Shown: one piece after another, positions 53,826 to 61,895 of the stretch
Numbering within the stretch: position 1 is the stretch's first letter
Layout of the letters: each line of letters opens with the position of its first letter
Source: Blautia sp.
GTDB lineage: Bacteria; Bacillota; Clostridia; Lachnospirales; Lachnospiraceae
Assembly: GCA_017515325.1 (NCBI GenBank)
Contig: JAFWGA010000013.1
Coordinates: 62,001-126,000 of the forward strand
Direction: 5' to 3'
Length of the DNA: 64,000 bases
Position numbers and translations under genes: made by a program
Notes under the pieces: generated by a model
Told to the model about the DNA's origin: nothing
Databases searched by the model: none
The model's input: only the letters and a program-made list of their open reading frames with translations

Positions 53826-53911
53826 CGAGCCGCGTTATGAGTTTTTCCGACTAACGTCGGAACGCGGCTCCCCTCTACCCTGTTGGTATGGGCGTAGGGA
53901 AGATGGAATAA
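53826..53911 (+). repeat. R2-family repeat, partial copy D
   Basis: GAGCCGCG...ATGAGTT...CTAACGTCGGAACGCGGCTC (itself a stem), then CCCTCTACCCTGTTGGTATG and a truncated core ending GGGAAGATGG. Lacks the inner GTCACC hairpin. Confidence 0.65.
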
Positions 53912-53920
53912 AGCTTGTTG

Positions 53921-53947
53921 TCAGCACTCAATATAACTGAGTGCTAA
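53921..53947. promoter_or_regulatory. CIRCE operator (HrcA site) of htpG
   Basis: TCAGCACTC-N9-GAGTGCTAA, one mismatch from the consensus TTAGCACTC-N9-GAGTGCTAA. It lies just upstream of the -35 box, so HrcA repression of htpG under non-stress conditions is predicted. Confidence 0.88.
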
Positions 53948-53954
53948 TTTTGAC

Positions 53955-53983
53955 TTGACTTTTTTCTACTGTAGTATTACTAT
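53955..53983 (+). promoter_or_regulatory. Sigma-A promoter of htpG
   Basis: TTGACT-N17-TACTAT. It predicts a leader of about 200 nt that includes the 144-bp palindromic element. Confidence 0.75.
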
Positions 53984-53993
53984 AACAAATAAC

Positions 53994-54137
53994 GTAACGG
54001 TTCAGTCATGTATTTCTTTGCAGCTACAGGACAAGTGCTATCTTCCATCGTCGCATGTAAAGCGCGTCTGTCCTTGGTTATTCGATTTTAGCAGCATGCA
54101 GCTTATAGAAAGTGCGATGCTCTGACTGAACAGTTAC
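53994..54137. repeat. Large GTAAC/GTTAC inverted-repeat element in the htpG leader
   Basis: 144 bp bounded by GTAACGGTTCAGTCATG and GCTCTGACTGAACAGTTAC. The ends match the arms of the 10953-11013 palindrome; the interior is unrelated. Confidence 0.7.
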
Positions 54138-54192
54138 CAAAAGAAAAAACAGGCTGTCAAAAAAGACAGATAAGAGAGGAGCATGGAAAGAT

Positions 54193-56292
54193 ATGACACA
54201 AAAACATGGAAATTTGTCTATCAACAGCGAAAATATTTTCCCTATCATAAAAAAGTGGCTGTATTCCGATCATGATATTTTTGCCCGGGAAATGGTTTCT
54301 AATGGCTGTGACGCCATCACTAAGCTGAAGAAGCTTGAGATGATGGGAGAGTACAGCTTCCCGGATGATTATAAACCAGAGATTCATGTTGTCGTCAATC
54401 CCGAAGAAAAGACATTGAAGTTCATTGACAATGGTCTGGGAATGACCGCAGATGAGGTAGAGGAATACATCACACAGATTGCTTTCTCCGGAGCCACTGA
54501 GTTCCTTGAGAAATATAAAGACAAGACGACAGATGACCAGATGATCGGTCATTTTGGCTTAGGCTTTTATTCTGCCTTTATGGTGGCAGACGAGGTGCAA
54601 ATCGATACTCTTTCCTATCGGGAAGGAGCATCTGCTGTACACTGGAGCTGTGACGGAGGGACAGAGTATGAGATGGAGGACGGCAGCCGTACCGTGCCGG
54701 GAACACAGATCACACTCTTTTTAAACGATGAGAGCGTGGAGTTTTCCAATGAATACCGGATGCGTGAGGTGCTGGAAAAATATTGTTCCTTTATGCCGGT
54801 GAACATATACCTGGAAAAAGAAAATGCTCCCCAGGAATATGAAACGATAGATGAAGCGGATCTGCGGGACGATGATGTCATTGTCGAGAGAATTCATGAA
54901 GACGCTAAGACGGAGGAGAAAGAGAAGGAGAATGGAGAAAAGGAGATCGTCGAAATTTCACCGGCCAGAGAGCGGGTAAAGATCAATAAACGACCGGTTT
55001 CCCTTTCCGATCCTAAGCCTCTTTGGACCAAGCATCCCAATGACTGTACAGAGGAAGAGTACAAGGAATTCTACAGGAAAGTATTCCGGGACTATAAGGA
55101 GCCTCTTTTCTGGATTCATCTGAATATGGATTATCCCTTTAATCTGAAAGGAATCCTGTATTTCCCGAAGATCAATATGGAATACGAATCCATAGAGGGA
55201 ACCATCAAACTTTATAACAATCAGGTATTCATTGCGGATAATATAAAGGAGGTAATCCCTGAGTTCCTTCTTCTGCTGAAGGGTGTGCTTGACTGCCCGG
55301 ATCTTCCGTTGAATGTTTCCCGTTCCGCTCTTCAGAACGATGGCTTTGTCCAGAAGATATCGGAGTATATTACCAAGAAGGTAGCCGATAAGCTTACCGG
55401 TATGTGCAAGACCGACAGAGAAGCCTATGAGAAATATTGGGAAGACATCAGTCCCTTTATCAAGTATGGCTTTATCAAGGACACAAAATTTGCGGACCGC
55501 ATGTCCGATTATATTATTTTCAAAAATCTGGACGGGAAATATCTCACGTTAAAGGATTGTCTGGGGGAGGCCAAAGAAGGGCAGGAAGAAAAGACCGACA
55601 GCCAGGCCGCTGAACCCGTCTCCGAAGGTGAGGCTGCGGATAAAGCCCTTGAAGATGCTTCCTCCACCACGGGCGAGGGCGCTCAGGAGGAGACGGCCAA
55701 GCCTTCCATTATCTATTATGTGACGGATGAGGTTCAGCAAAGTCAGTATATCAATCTGTTCAAGGAAGCAGGCAAGGATGCCGTGATCCTCAGGCACAAT
55801 ATCGATGCTCCCTTTATTACCCAGTTAGAGCAGAGAAATGAGAAAGTAAAATTCATGAGGATCGATGCGGATGTGATGGATGAGATGAAGGGAGACGCGG
55901 CAGATGAAGAAACAGTGTCTTCTTTGACCGATCTCTTCCGCAAAGTACTGAATAAGGAAAAGCTTCAGGTGAAGGTAGAGAAGCTGAAAAATGACAAAAT
56001 CGCGGCGATGATTACTTTGTCGGAGGAAAGCCGCCGTATGCAGGATATGATGAAAATGTACAGCATGAATGGGATGGATTTCGGTATGTTCTCAGATCAG
56101 GAAACTCTGGTACTGAATGCCACTCATCCATTGGTAGAGTATCTGGTTAAGGATGGGAACGCAGAGCATGCCGGTCTGATCTGTGAGCAGCTGTATGACT
56201 TGGCAATGCTCAGCCACAAGCCGCTGCCGGCGGATGCCATGACCAGATTTGTACAGAGAAGCAATGAAATCCTGCTGCTGCTTACTAAATAA
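54193..56292 (+). CDS. htpG: Chaperone HtpG (Hsp90)
   Basis: A 699-residue bacterial Hsp90. The GHKL ATPase domain has FAREMVSNGCDAITKLKKLE, KFIDNGLGMTADEVEEYI and MIGHFGLGFYSAFMVAD; the middle domain has FPKINMEYESIEGTIKLYNN and LPLNVSRSALQ with its catalytic Arg; the C-terminal dimerisation domain ends the protein. An acidic Ala/Glu/Ser insertion of about 45 residues (from EAKEGQEEKTDSQAAEPVSE) splits the KYLTLKDCL...IIYYVTDE junction, and a charged loop follows IVERIHEDAK. GAGGAG lies upstream of the ATG. CIRCE upstream indicates heat-shock control by HrcA. Confidence 0.95.
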   Translation: MTQKHGNLSINSENIFPIIKKWLYSDHDIFAREMVSNGCDAITKLKKLEMMGEYSFPDDYKPEIHVVVNPEEKTLKFIDNGLGMTADEVEEYITQIAFSGATEFLEKYKDKTTDDQMIGHFGLGFYSAFMVADEVQIDTLSYREGASAVHWSCDGGTEYEMEDGSRTVPGTQITLFLNDESVEFSNEYRMREVLEKYCSFMPVNIYLEKENAPQEYETIDEADLRDDDVIVERIHEDAKTEEKEKENGEKEIVEISPARERVKINKRPVSLSDPKPLWTKHPNDCTEEEYKEFYRKVFRDYKEPLFWIHLNMDYPFNLKGILYFPKINMEYESIEGTIKLYNNQVFIADNIKEVIPEFLLLLKGVLDCPDLPLNVSRSALQNDGFVQKISEYITKKVADKLTGMCKTDREAYEKYWEDISPFIKYGFIKDTKFADRMSDYIIFKNLDGKYLTLKDCLGEAKEGQEEKTDSQAAEPVSEGEAADKALEDASSTTGEGAQEETAKPSIIYYVTDEVQQSQYINLFKEAGKDAVILRHNIDAPFITQLEQRNEKVKFMRIDADVMDEMKGDAADEETVSSLTDLFRKVLNKEKLQVKVEKLKNDKIAAMITLSEESRRMQDMMKMYSMNGMDFGMFSDQETLVLNATHPLVEYLVKDGNAEHAGLICEQLYDLAMLSHKPLPADAMTRFVQRSNEILLLLTK

Positions 56293-56635
56293 TCGACTTG
56301 TGGGTGTCTCGTAAGGCTGTGGCCTTCTGCCTGGATCAATCCAGTCATAAGCTCGTATCCTTATGGTTACCTCAAAGGGTGAATCATGGACTTGGCTCCG
56401 GGAGCCTGCATAGCTGCCAACTCATCTTAACGAAGACGATACCCTATGATTTTATTTTTTCGAAGCCGGCAGACCATGCCGGCTTTTTTTTCTGATATGG
56501 CAGCGGCACCGTGAAATGGCAGTTACTGCTCAGGCGGCAGGCACTTGATGCCATAAGGCATAGGAAGAGGTATGGCAGATCATCCCTTGTGAATTTATGC
56601 CATACCTCCGCTATAGAAGGAGGAATGAAAAAGAA
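56293..56635. other. 343-bp intergenic region after htpG
   Basis: Contains a 17-bp sequence repeated in reverse at 59338-59354, the htpG terminator, and a stretch with GTTACTGCTCAG resembling the palindrome-family arm. No promoter is convincing. Confidence 0.6.
56463..56491 (+). terminator. Intrinsic terminator downstream of htpG
   Basis: AGCCGGC / GCCGGCT stem with additional pairing (AGACCAT loop) and a run of eight T, 170 bp after the stop codon. Confidence 0.88.
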
Positions 56636-56980
56636 ATGAGTGAGAGAATGCGTTATTTTTTGAGTGTGATGGGAGTTACCATGACTCTCAGAGGTTACAG
56701 TATTGCAATTGAAGCAGCACAGATTCAGATAGAAGGACTATTGACAAACAGAAGTGTTCTGGCGACGAAGGATATTTATCCCAGACTGGCTGCGCTCCAC
56801 CATACCAAGCCATCTAATATCGAGCATGCGATCCGGGTAGTGGCCCAGTGCTGCTGGAGGAATAATAAAACCATGCTGTGCAGACTGACAGGAACATCTT
56901 TGACAAAGGCTCCGTCAAATTCGGAACTGATCGACATGATGGCACGGTATGCGATAGGCCAGAATCATCATACTGACTGA
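56636..56980 (+). CDS. Stand-alone Spo0A C-terminal-type DNA-binding protein
   Basis: A 114-residue protein matching only the Spo0A effector domain: MGVTMTLRGYSIAIEAAQIQ, DIYPRLAALHHTKPSNIEHA, IRVVAQCCWRNNKTMLCRLT and APSNSELIDMMARY align with Spo0A sigma-A-contact and recognition-helix regions. There is no receiver domain, so phosphorylation cannot control it. AAGGAGG is 12 nt before ATG 56636; between them a tiny frame ATG-AAA-AAG-AAA-TGA overlaps the start (ATGA), possibly coupling translation. It could bind 0A-box-like sites; whether it affects sporulation is unknown. Confidence 0.85.
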   Translation: MSERMRYFLSVMGVTMTLRGYSIAIEAAQIQIEGLLTNRSVLATKDIYPRLAALHHTKPSNIEHAIRVVAQCCWRNNKTMLCRLTGTSLTKAPSNSELIDMMARYAIGQNHHTD

Positions 56981-57134
56981 GAGGTCAAGGATACCGAATA
57001 CAGGATTTGTCTCAGGTTATTAGATAAAAACTCTTTTCAAGGTATTTATATTGTGCTACTATACAAGTAGTATTTAAAACCACATCATACAGTTCGGGTT
57101 GCCCGCAATATACTTTGAAGAGAGGGATAGGACA

Positions 57135-57974
57135 GTGAGTTATAAAATTGTGATAGACAGCTGTGGCGAATTGCTGGAGGAATGGAAAGGCAAGCCCCAA
57201 TTTGAGTCAATTCCTTTAACTCTATATGTTGACGGCTACGAAATCGTGGATGATGAGACCTTCGATCAGGCAGATTTTTTAAGAAGAGTGGCACAGAGCG
57301 ATACATATCCCAAATCCGCTTGTCCATCGCCGCAGAGTTACCGGGATTCCTTTGACAGCGATGCGGATCACATATATGGCATTACCTTATCCGCTGAATT
57401 AAGTGGCTCCTACAACAGTGCCATGACAGGCAGGCAGATGGCTCTGGAGGATCATCCGGAAAAACAGATCCACGTTTTCAATTCCCGTTCTGCCTCTATC
57501 GGCCAGACATTGATTGGGCTGAAGATTCAGGAATGTGAAGAAAAAGGTCTGCCCTTTGAGGAGATTGTTTCTACCGTCGAAGCATACATCGACAGCCAGA
57601 TTACCTATTTCGTCCTGGAAAGCCTGGAAGCCCTGCGAAAGAACGGACGTCTGAGCAGAGTAAAGGCTTTTGTCGCCACTGCACTGAAGATTAAGCCGGT
57701 AATGCAGTCTACCCCGGAGGGAAATATCTGCCAGATCGACCAGGCTCGGGGAATCAACAGAGCGCTGGAACGGATGGCAGAACATATTGCGAAAAATACC
57801 GTCAATCCGCAGAACCGGATTTTGGCGATTTCCCATTGCAATTGCCCGCAAAGGGCTGAGATGGTCAGCCAGATGCTGAATGAGAAGCTGCATCCTGTGC
57901 GTACTATTGTTGTCGATACGGCTGGAGTCAGCAGCCTGTATGCTTCTGACGGTGGGATCATTGTTGTCATATGA
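57135..57974 (+). CDS. DegV family fatty-acid-binding protein
   Basis: A 279-residue DegV/FakB-type protein. VIDSCGELLEE opens the fold; SAELSGSYNSA carries the fatty-acid carboxylate-binding Ser, and FVLESLEALRKNGRLSRVKA matches the family FxxxxLxxLxKGGR segment. FakB proteins present fatty acids to a FakA kinase; no fakA is nearby. Start is GTG 57135 with AGAGGG upstream; the frame from 57099 is less likely. The C-terminus (YASDGGIIVVI) differs from the usual GPGxxGxxF ending. Confidence 0.88.
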   Translation: MSYKIVIDSCGELLEEWKGKPQFESIPLTLYVDGYEIVDDETFDQADFLRRVAQSDTYPKSACPSPQSYRDSFDSDADHIYGITLSAELSGSYNSAMTGRQMALEDHPEKQIHVFNSRSASIGQTLIGLKIQECEEKGLPFEEIVSTVEAYIDSQITYFVLESLEALRKNGRLSRVKAFVATALKIKPVMQSTPEGNICQIDQARGINRALERMAEHIAKNTVNPQNRILAISHCNCPQRAEMVSQMLNEKLHPVRTIVVDTAGVSSLYASDGGIIVVI

Positions 57975-58017
57975 CACATCGGTTGGGAAAAGGTCGTGAA
58001 TCCTTGAGAAAATGACT

Positions 58018-58045
58018 TTGCAAGCCCTTGTTTTTGTGCTACAAT
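58018..58045 (+). promoter_or_regulatory. Promoter of the Ala/Glu-tailed membrane protein gene
   Basis: TTGCAA-N16-TACAAT about 80 bp upstream of the start. Confidence 0.65.
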
Positions 58046-58125
58046 ATGCTGATGGAAATGGCAGCACATAAGGCTGTCTGTATTACCGACAAAGTATACA
58101 GGAACGGAAAAGGAGATCAGAAGCT

Positions 58126-58632
58126 ATGAGCCAGAAAAAGGTAGATGCCTACAAGCAGCAGAAAGCAAACCGGGAGAAGATCATGAAAAAAGAAAAGATG
58201 ATCCTGCGCCTGGAGAAGGGGCTTGCTATGCTTGTCTGTTTGGGCATTGTTTGCTGGGTTGGTTTTTCCATTTACGGAAAAGCGACAGAGAATCGTGTTC
58301 AGGAGGTTGTGGACACTCAGATTTCCACGGCTGCGCTGGATGAATATATAAATGGACTCTCGGTGGAACAGGGAGGAACTGCCACGACAGAAGAAGCGGC
58401 GGATGAAGAGGCCGTTGTCGAAGATGCGGCTGTCGAAGAAGAAGCGGCCGCTGAAGATGCGGTTGCCGAAGGGGAAGCTTCTGCGGAAGAAGCCGCTGGC
58501 GGAGAAGAAGCCTCTGCGGAAGAAGCCTCTGCGGAAGAAGCCGTTGGCGGAGAAGAAGCCTCTGCGGAAGAAACCGCTGCTGAAGAATCTGCCGAGGAGG
58601 AAACGGCAGCAGCCGAGAAAGCCGCTGAATAA
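58126..58632 (+). CDS. Single-pass membrane protein with Ala/Glu repeat tail
   Basis: A 168-residue protein, not recognised. A basic cytoplasmic N-terminus (KKVDAYKQQKANREKIMKKE) precedes one TM helix (about 33-51, GLAMLVCLGIVCWVGFSIYG), a short ectodomain, and a ~90-residue tail made almost only of Ala, Glu, Gly, Ser and Val, with a 16-residue unit (GGEEASAEEASAEEAV) repeated. AAGGAG lies 10 nt before the ATG. The N-terminus resembles small Clostridial membrane proteins of unknown role. The tail may act as a flexible acidic spacer. Confidence 0.72.
   Translation: MSQKKVDAYKQQKANREKIMKKEKMILRLEKGLAMLVCLGIVCWVGFSIYGKATENRVQEVVDTQISTAALDEYINGLSVEQGGTATTEEAADEEAVVEDAAVEEEAAAEDAVAEGEASAEEAAGGEEASAEEASAEEAVGGEEASAEETAAEESAEEETAAAEKAAE
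58485..58588 (+). repeat. 48-bp coding tandem repeat
   Basis: GCCTCTGCGGAAGAAG and GGCGGAGAAGAAG blocks recur with a 48-bp period. A likely site of copy-number change. Confidence 0.65.
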
Positions 58633-58717
58633 TATCTGTTGAAAAAAGCCGGTTTTTGCGAAGGCACAAATGGAAAAACATAGTGTCTACCATTGAAAAA
58701 CTACCGTTGAGAAAAAA

Positions 58718-58766
58718 ACAACCCCTCGGGAGACAAGCAGAAGCTCTCCCAGGGGTTTTCTTGTTT
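58718..58766. terminator. Terminator between the Ala/Glu-tailed gene and cspA
   Basis: AACCCCTCGGGAGA / TCTCCCAGGGGTT stem with A-rich and T-rich flanks, usable on both strands. Confidence 0.85.
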
Positions 58767-58838
58767 TTTATTTTCATGCCGCTAAAGAAGCTAAAGGAAA
58801 TAATAAACTCACACTTGCGTGATCTTATTTATCTGATT

Positions 58839-59039
58839 TTATAGCTTTGTTACATTGGCGGCCTGCATACCGCGGTTGCCCTCGGTCAGGTCATAGGTGA
58901 CGGCCTGGCCTTCATCCAGGGACTTAAAGCCTTCGCCGTTAATCGCGGAAAAATGAACGAACACATCTGCGCCATCTTCGCCAGTGATGAAGCCGTAACC
59001 TTTTTCTGCGTTGAACCATTTAACTGTTCCTTTGTTCAT
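58839..59039 (-). CDS. Cold-shock protein, CspA family
   Basis: A 66-residue single-stranded nucleic-acid-binding protein. RNP1 (KGYGFITGE) and RNP2 (DVFVHFSAI) are intact and the sequence begins [14 protein letters not shown], as in CspA/CspB. GGAGGTG lies 7 nt before ATG 59039; the frame to 59093 is leader. A consensus promoter and a leader of about 124 nt precede it, typical of csp mRNAs whose leader folding responds to temperature. Confidence 0.96.
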   Translation of the reverse strand: MNKGTVKWFNAEKGYGFITGEDGADVFVHFSAINGEGFKSLDEGQAVTYDLTEGNRGMQAANVTKL

Positions 59040-59170
59040 GTTGAACACCTCCGTATGATAATGAAAGTTAAAGCAGAGTCTGGAAAAAATCACCAGATTT
59101 TACAGATTATCTTCTATGAGGAAGCATAAGCTCTAAAATCCAGTGATTTTATACATCTCTCACAATCGAA

Positions 59171-59199
59171 ATTATATGACCCGGTCAAAAAAATGTCAA
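59171..59199 (-). promoter_or_regulatory. Consensus promoter of cspA with overlapping palindrome
   Basis: On the minus strand TTGACA-N17-TATAAT, a perfect consensus. The -35 is one half of the inverted repeat TGTCAAG-GTAAA-CTTGACA (59194-59212). Confidence 0.9.
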
Positions 59200-59413
59200 G
59201 GTAAACTTGACATTTAAAAAAACAACCATTACACACAGAATGATTTGTGAATAATATCAGACAAATTCAAAAATATCTCTTCTTTTGTATGGTGAAAGTG
59301 GAATTGTGATGATGTCCATGAGTCCGATTTCTTTTGACCTTACGAGACACCCACCAACGAAATGTGCAGAATGCGGATGCGCAGCAGCCGCATAAGCGAG
59401 CAGCGCGGATTTT

Positions 59414-59458
59414 GCAAATGCCGTTGGGATCGGTCACTTTGGTGACCGCACAGGTCGA
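59414..59458 (+). repeat. R5 repeat copy 2
   Basis: GTCACTTTGGTGACCGCACA then GGTCG, preceded by GCAAATG...TGGGAT; matches 35324-35368. Confidence 0.65.
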
Positions 59459-59628
59459 AAAGTTTTTCTTTATTTCAGAGAGGATTTCGTGTAAAATAGA
59501 AAGATGATATTAAAGCAATGCCTGAGAAGACAGATTTTGCCATCGGCAGTTGCATAGACCCAGGCTGCGAAATTGTCATCGAAGACAGTTTGTCAGATTA
59601 GAACATGCGTTCCAGAGGAGGACCGCCT

Positions 59629-60939
59629 ATGGGAATATTGATCCGGGGGGGAAGAGCCATTGATGCCCAAACCCATCTCGACGGGATCAGAGATATTTAT
59701 ATCGATGAGGGAAAGATCATGAGGATCGGACAGGGGCTTAAGCAGGAGAAAGCAGAAGACCGGGTCCTGGATGCCGCCGGCTGTATTGTAATGCCGGGAA
59801 TTGTCGATCTTCATGTGCATCTGCGTGATCCTGGACAGACCTACAAGGAAGACATAGGCAGTGGCTCTCAAGCTGCTGCGGCAGGCGGCACGACAACAAT
59901 TGTGGCCATGCCGAATACCATACCGGTTATAGATTCATCTGTTCAGGCAGCCATAGCAAGACAAAAGGCTGCCCGGGAAGCAAAGATACATATCCTGCAG
60001 GCCGGTTCACTGACTAAGGGGCAGGAGGGACGGGAACTCTCTGATATGGCAGGTATGGCCAGGGAGGGAATTCGAGTTTTATCTGAGGACGGAAAATCTG
60101 TCATGAACGCTGCCCTCTGCAGGGACGCCTTCCGCCAGGCCCATCGGCTGGGAATGCTTGTCTGCGACCACTGTGAAGATATCAATCTCCGTGGAGAAGG
60201 CTGTATGAACGAGGATGAAAATGCCCGGCGGCTGGGTCTTCCCGGCATCAGTAATTCGGTGGAGGATGTCCTGACGGCCCGTGATATCCTGTTGGCCATG
60301 GAGACCGGCGTCCGGCTGCATCTTTGCCATGTTTCCACCAGAGGCGTTGTCGAGATGCTTCGCCTGGTGAGAAAGCTGGGATATGACAATATTACGGCTG
60401 AGGCCTGTCCGCATCATCTGATTCTCTCTTCCTCGGATATTCTTTCCGATGATCCTATGTATAAGATGAACCCTCCTCTGAGACGACCCGAAGATGTTCA
60501 GGCACTAAGGGACGGACTTCGGGAAGGACTGATCCAGGCCATCAGTACTGACCATGCCCCTCATGCAGAGGATGAAAAAAAGGGCTCCATGAAGACAGCC
60601 GCTTTTGGGATAGTCGGTCTGGAAACGAGTCTGCCTCTTATCTATACAGAATTGGTGGAAAAGGGAGTGCTGAGTCTGGAGGCAATGGTGGAGAAAATGT
60701 GCCTGAACCCGGCAAGGATCCTGGGACTTCCTTGCGGCAGGCTTACCCAGGGGGCTCCGGCGGATGTGATTGTGGCAGACATGAAGACAAGTTATCGTAT
60801 TGACAGGAACAGTTTTGTATCCAAGGGCAGGAACACTCCCTTCAACGGCAGGCAGGTTCGGGGAAGGGTTTTGGTCACCATCTGCCAGGGAGATGTGGTA
60901 TATCAGCAAAAAACCTTTCCGGCATGCCAGGAGGAGTGA
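59629..60939 (+). CDS. pyrC: Dihydroorotase
   Basis: A 436-residue class I dihydroorotase closing carbamoyl-aspartate to dihydroorotate, third step of pyrimidine synthesis. Metal-binding DLHVHLRDPGQTYKEDI, metal/substrate residues in CDHCED, CHVSTRG and the catalytic Asp in STDHAPHAEDEK are all present. GAGGAGG is 7 nt before ATG 59629; an upstream ATG at 59605 is not used. Leads the operon pyrC-pyrF-pyrK-pyrD-pyrE. No aspartate transcarbamoylase gene in the window. Confidence 0.95.
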   Translation: MGILIRGGRAIDAQTHLDGIRDIYIDEGKIMRIGQGLKQEKAEDRVLDAAGCIVMPGIVDLHVHLRDPGQTYKEDIGSGSQAAAAGGTTTIVAMPNTIPVIDSSVQAAIARQKAAREAKIHILQAGSLTKGQEGRELSDMAGMAREGIRVLSEDGKSVMNAALCRDAFRQAHRLGMLVCDHCEDINLRGEGCMNEDENARRLGLPGISNSVEDVLTARDILLAMETGVRLHLCHVSTRGVVEMLRLVRKLGYDNITAEACPHHLILSSSDILSDDPMYKMNPPLRRPEDVQALRDGLREGLIQAISTDHAPHAEDEKKGSMKTAAFGIVGLETSLPLIYTELVEKGVLSLEAMVEKMCLNPARILGLPCGRLTQGAPADVIVADMKTSYRIDRNSFVSKGRNTPFNGRQVRGRVLVTICQGDVVYQQKTFPACQEE

Positions 60940-60945
60940 GAGAAA

Positions 60946-61875
60946 ATGATTGATAAACTGATAGCAGGCATCAGACAGAAAAAGGCTCCTGTTGTTGTGG
61001 GGCTGGATCCGGCTTTGGCTATGATTCCTCCCTATATTCTGGAGCATGCCTTCAGGGAGTTTGGCCAGACGCTGGAGGGAGTGGGAGAAGCCATTTTTGT
61101 CTTCAATAAAGGGATTATAGATGCGGTCTGTGACCTGATCCCTGCAGTGAAGCCACAGATCGCCATGTATGAGCAGTTCGGACTCCCTGGGATGGCAGCC
61201 TACAAAAGAACCATCGATTATGCCCATGAAAAGGATCTGGTTGTGATCGGAGATATAAAAAGAGGAGATATCGGTTCCACGTCAGAAGCCTATGCCAGGG
61301 GCCATCTGGGAAAGGTCAGGATCGGGGATGCGGTATTTGCCCCCTTCGACGAGGACATTGCGACGGTGAATCCCTACCTTGGGACTGATGGGGTAGAGCC
61401 CTTTGTAAAGCTGTGCAGGGAGGAAAAAAAGGGGATTTTTGTTCTGGTGAAGACCTCCAATCCTTCCAGCGGAGAATTTCAGGATCAGCTTGTCGATGGA
61501 CATCCATTGTATGAGCTGGTTGCCGAAAAGGTTGACAGCTGGGGGAAGGAAGCCATGGGCCAATCCGGCTACAGCCGGGTCGGAGCCGTAATCGGAGCAA
61601 CCTATCCCAGGATGGGTCAGGAGTTGAGGGACAAAATGCCTCACGCTTTGATTCTTGTTCCCGGGTATGGCGCCCAGGGGGGCAAAGGAGCAGATCTGGC
61701 CCCCTATTTTCAGGAATCGGGTATGGGCGCCATCGTCAATTCCTCCCGGGGCATCATTGCAGCCTATAAACAGGAGCTGTATGCCGCCTATGGCCCGGAG
61801 GGCTATGCCGATGCCTCCCGGGCGGCCGTTTTGGCCATGCTGGCAGATATTCGCCCTGCAGCCGGAATGGTCTGA
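60946..61875 (+). CDS. pyrF: Orotidine-5'-phosphate decarboxylase, family 2
   Basis: A 309-residue OMP decarboxylase of the longer family 2 type, producing UMP. VVGLDPALAMIPP and FVFNKGIIDAVCDLIPAVKP at the N-terminus; the catalytic Lys-Asp array in VVIGDIKRGDIGSTSEAYA; phosphate-binding VPGYGAQGGKGADL and IVNSSRGIIAAY. GGAGTGAG upstream, 6 bp after pyrC, so translationally linked. Confidence 0.95.
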   Translation: MIDKLIAGIRQKKAPVVVGLDPALAMIPPYILEHAFREFGQTLEGVGEAIFVFNKGIIDAVCDLIPAVKPQIAMYEQFGLPGMAAYKRTIDYAHEKDLVVIGDIKRGDIGSTSEAYARGHLGKVRIGDAVFAPFDEDIATVNPYLGTDGVEPFVKLCREEKKGIFVLVKTSNPSSGEFQDQLVDGHPLYELVAEKVDSWGKEAMGQSGYSRVGAVIGATYPRMGQELRDKMPHALILVPGYGAQGGKGADLAPYFQESGMGAIVNSSRGIIAAYKQELYAAYGPEGYADASRAAVLAMLADIRPAAGMV

Positions 61876-61895
61876 CAGGAGGGGAGGATTTACAG

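Larger units (their letters stand above)
53756..54192. other. 437-bp intergenic region before htpG
   Basis: In order: terminator, partial R2 repeat, CIRCE operator, sigma-A promoter, then a 144-bp inverted-repeat leader. No gene supported. Confidence 0.8.
59040..59628. other. 589-bp divergent region between cspA and pyrC
   Basis: Holds the cspA leader and promoter, the promoter palindrome, a reverse copy of the 56300-56316 sequence at 59338-59354, R5 repeat copy 2, and the pyrC leader with a TAAAAT box near 59492. No PyrR-type attenuator or terminator/antiterminator pair was recognised before pyrC. Confidence 0.6.

Noticed and set aside
53994-54137. IS element in the htpG leader
   Set aside because: Inverted ends are present but the interior is too short and encodes no transposase.
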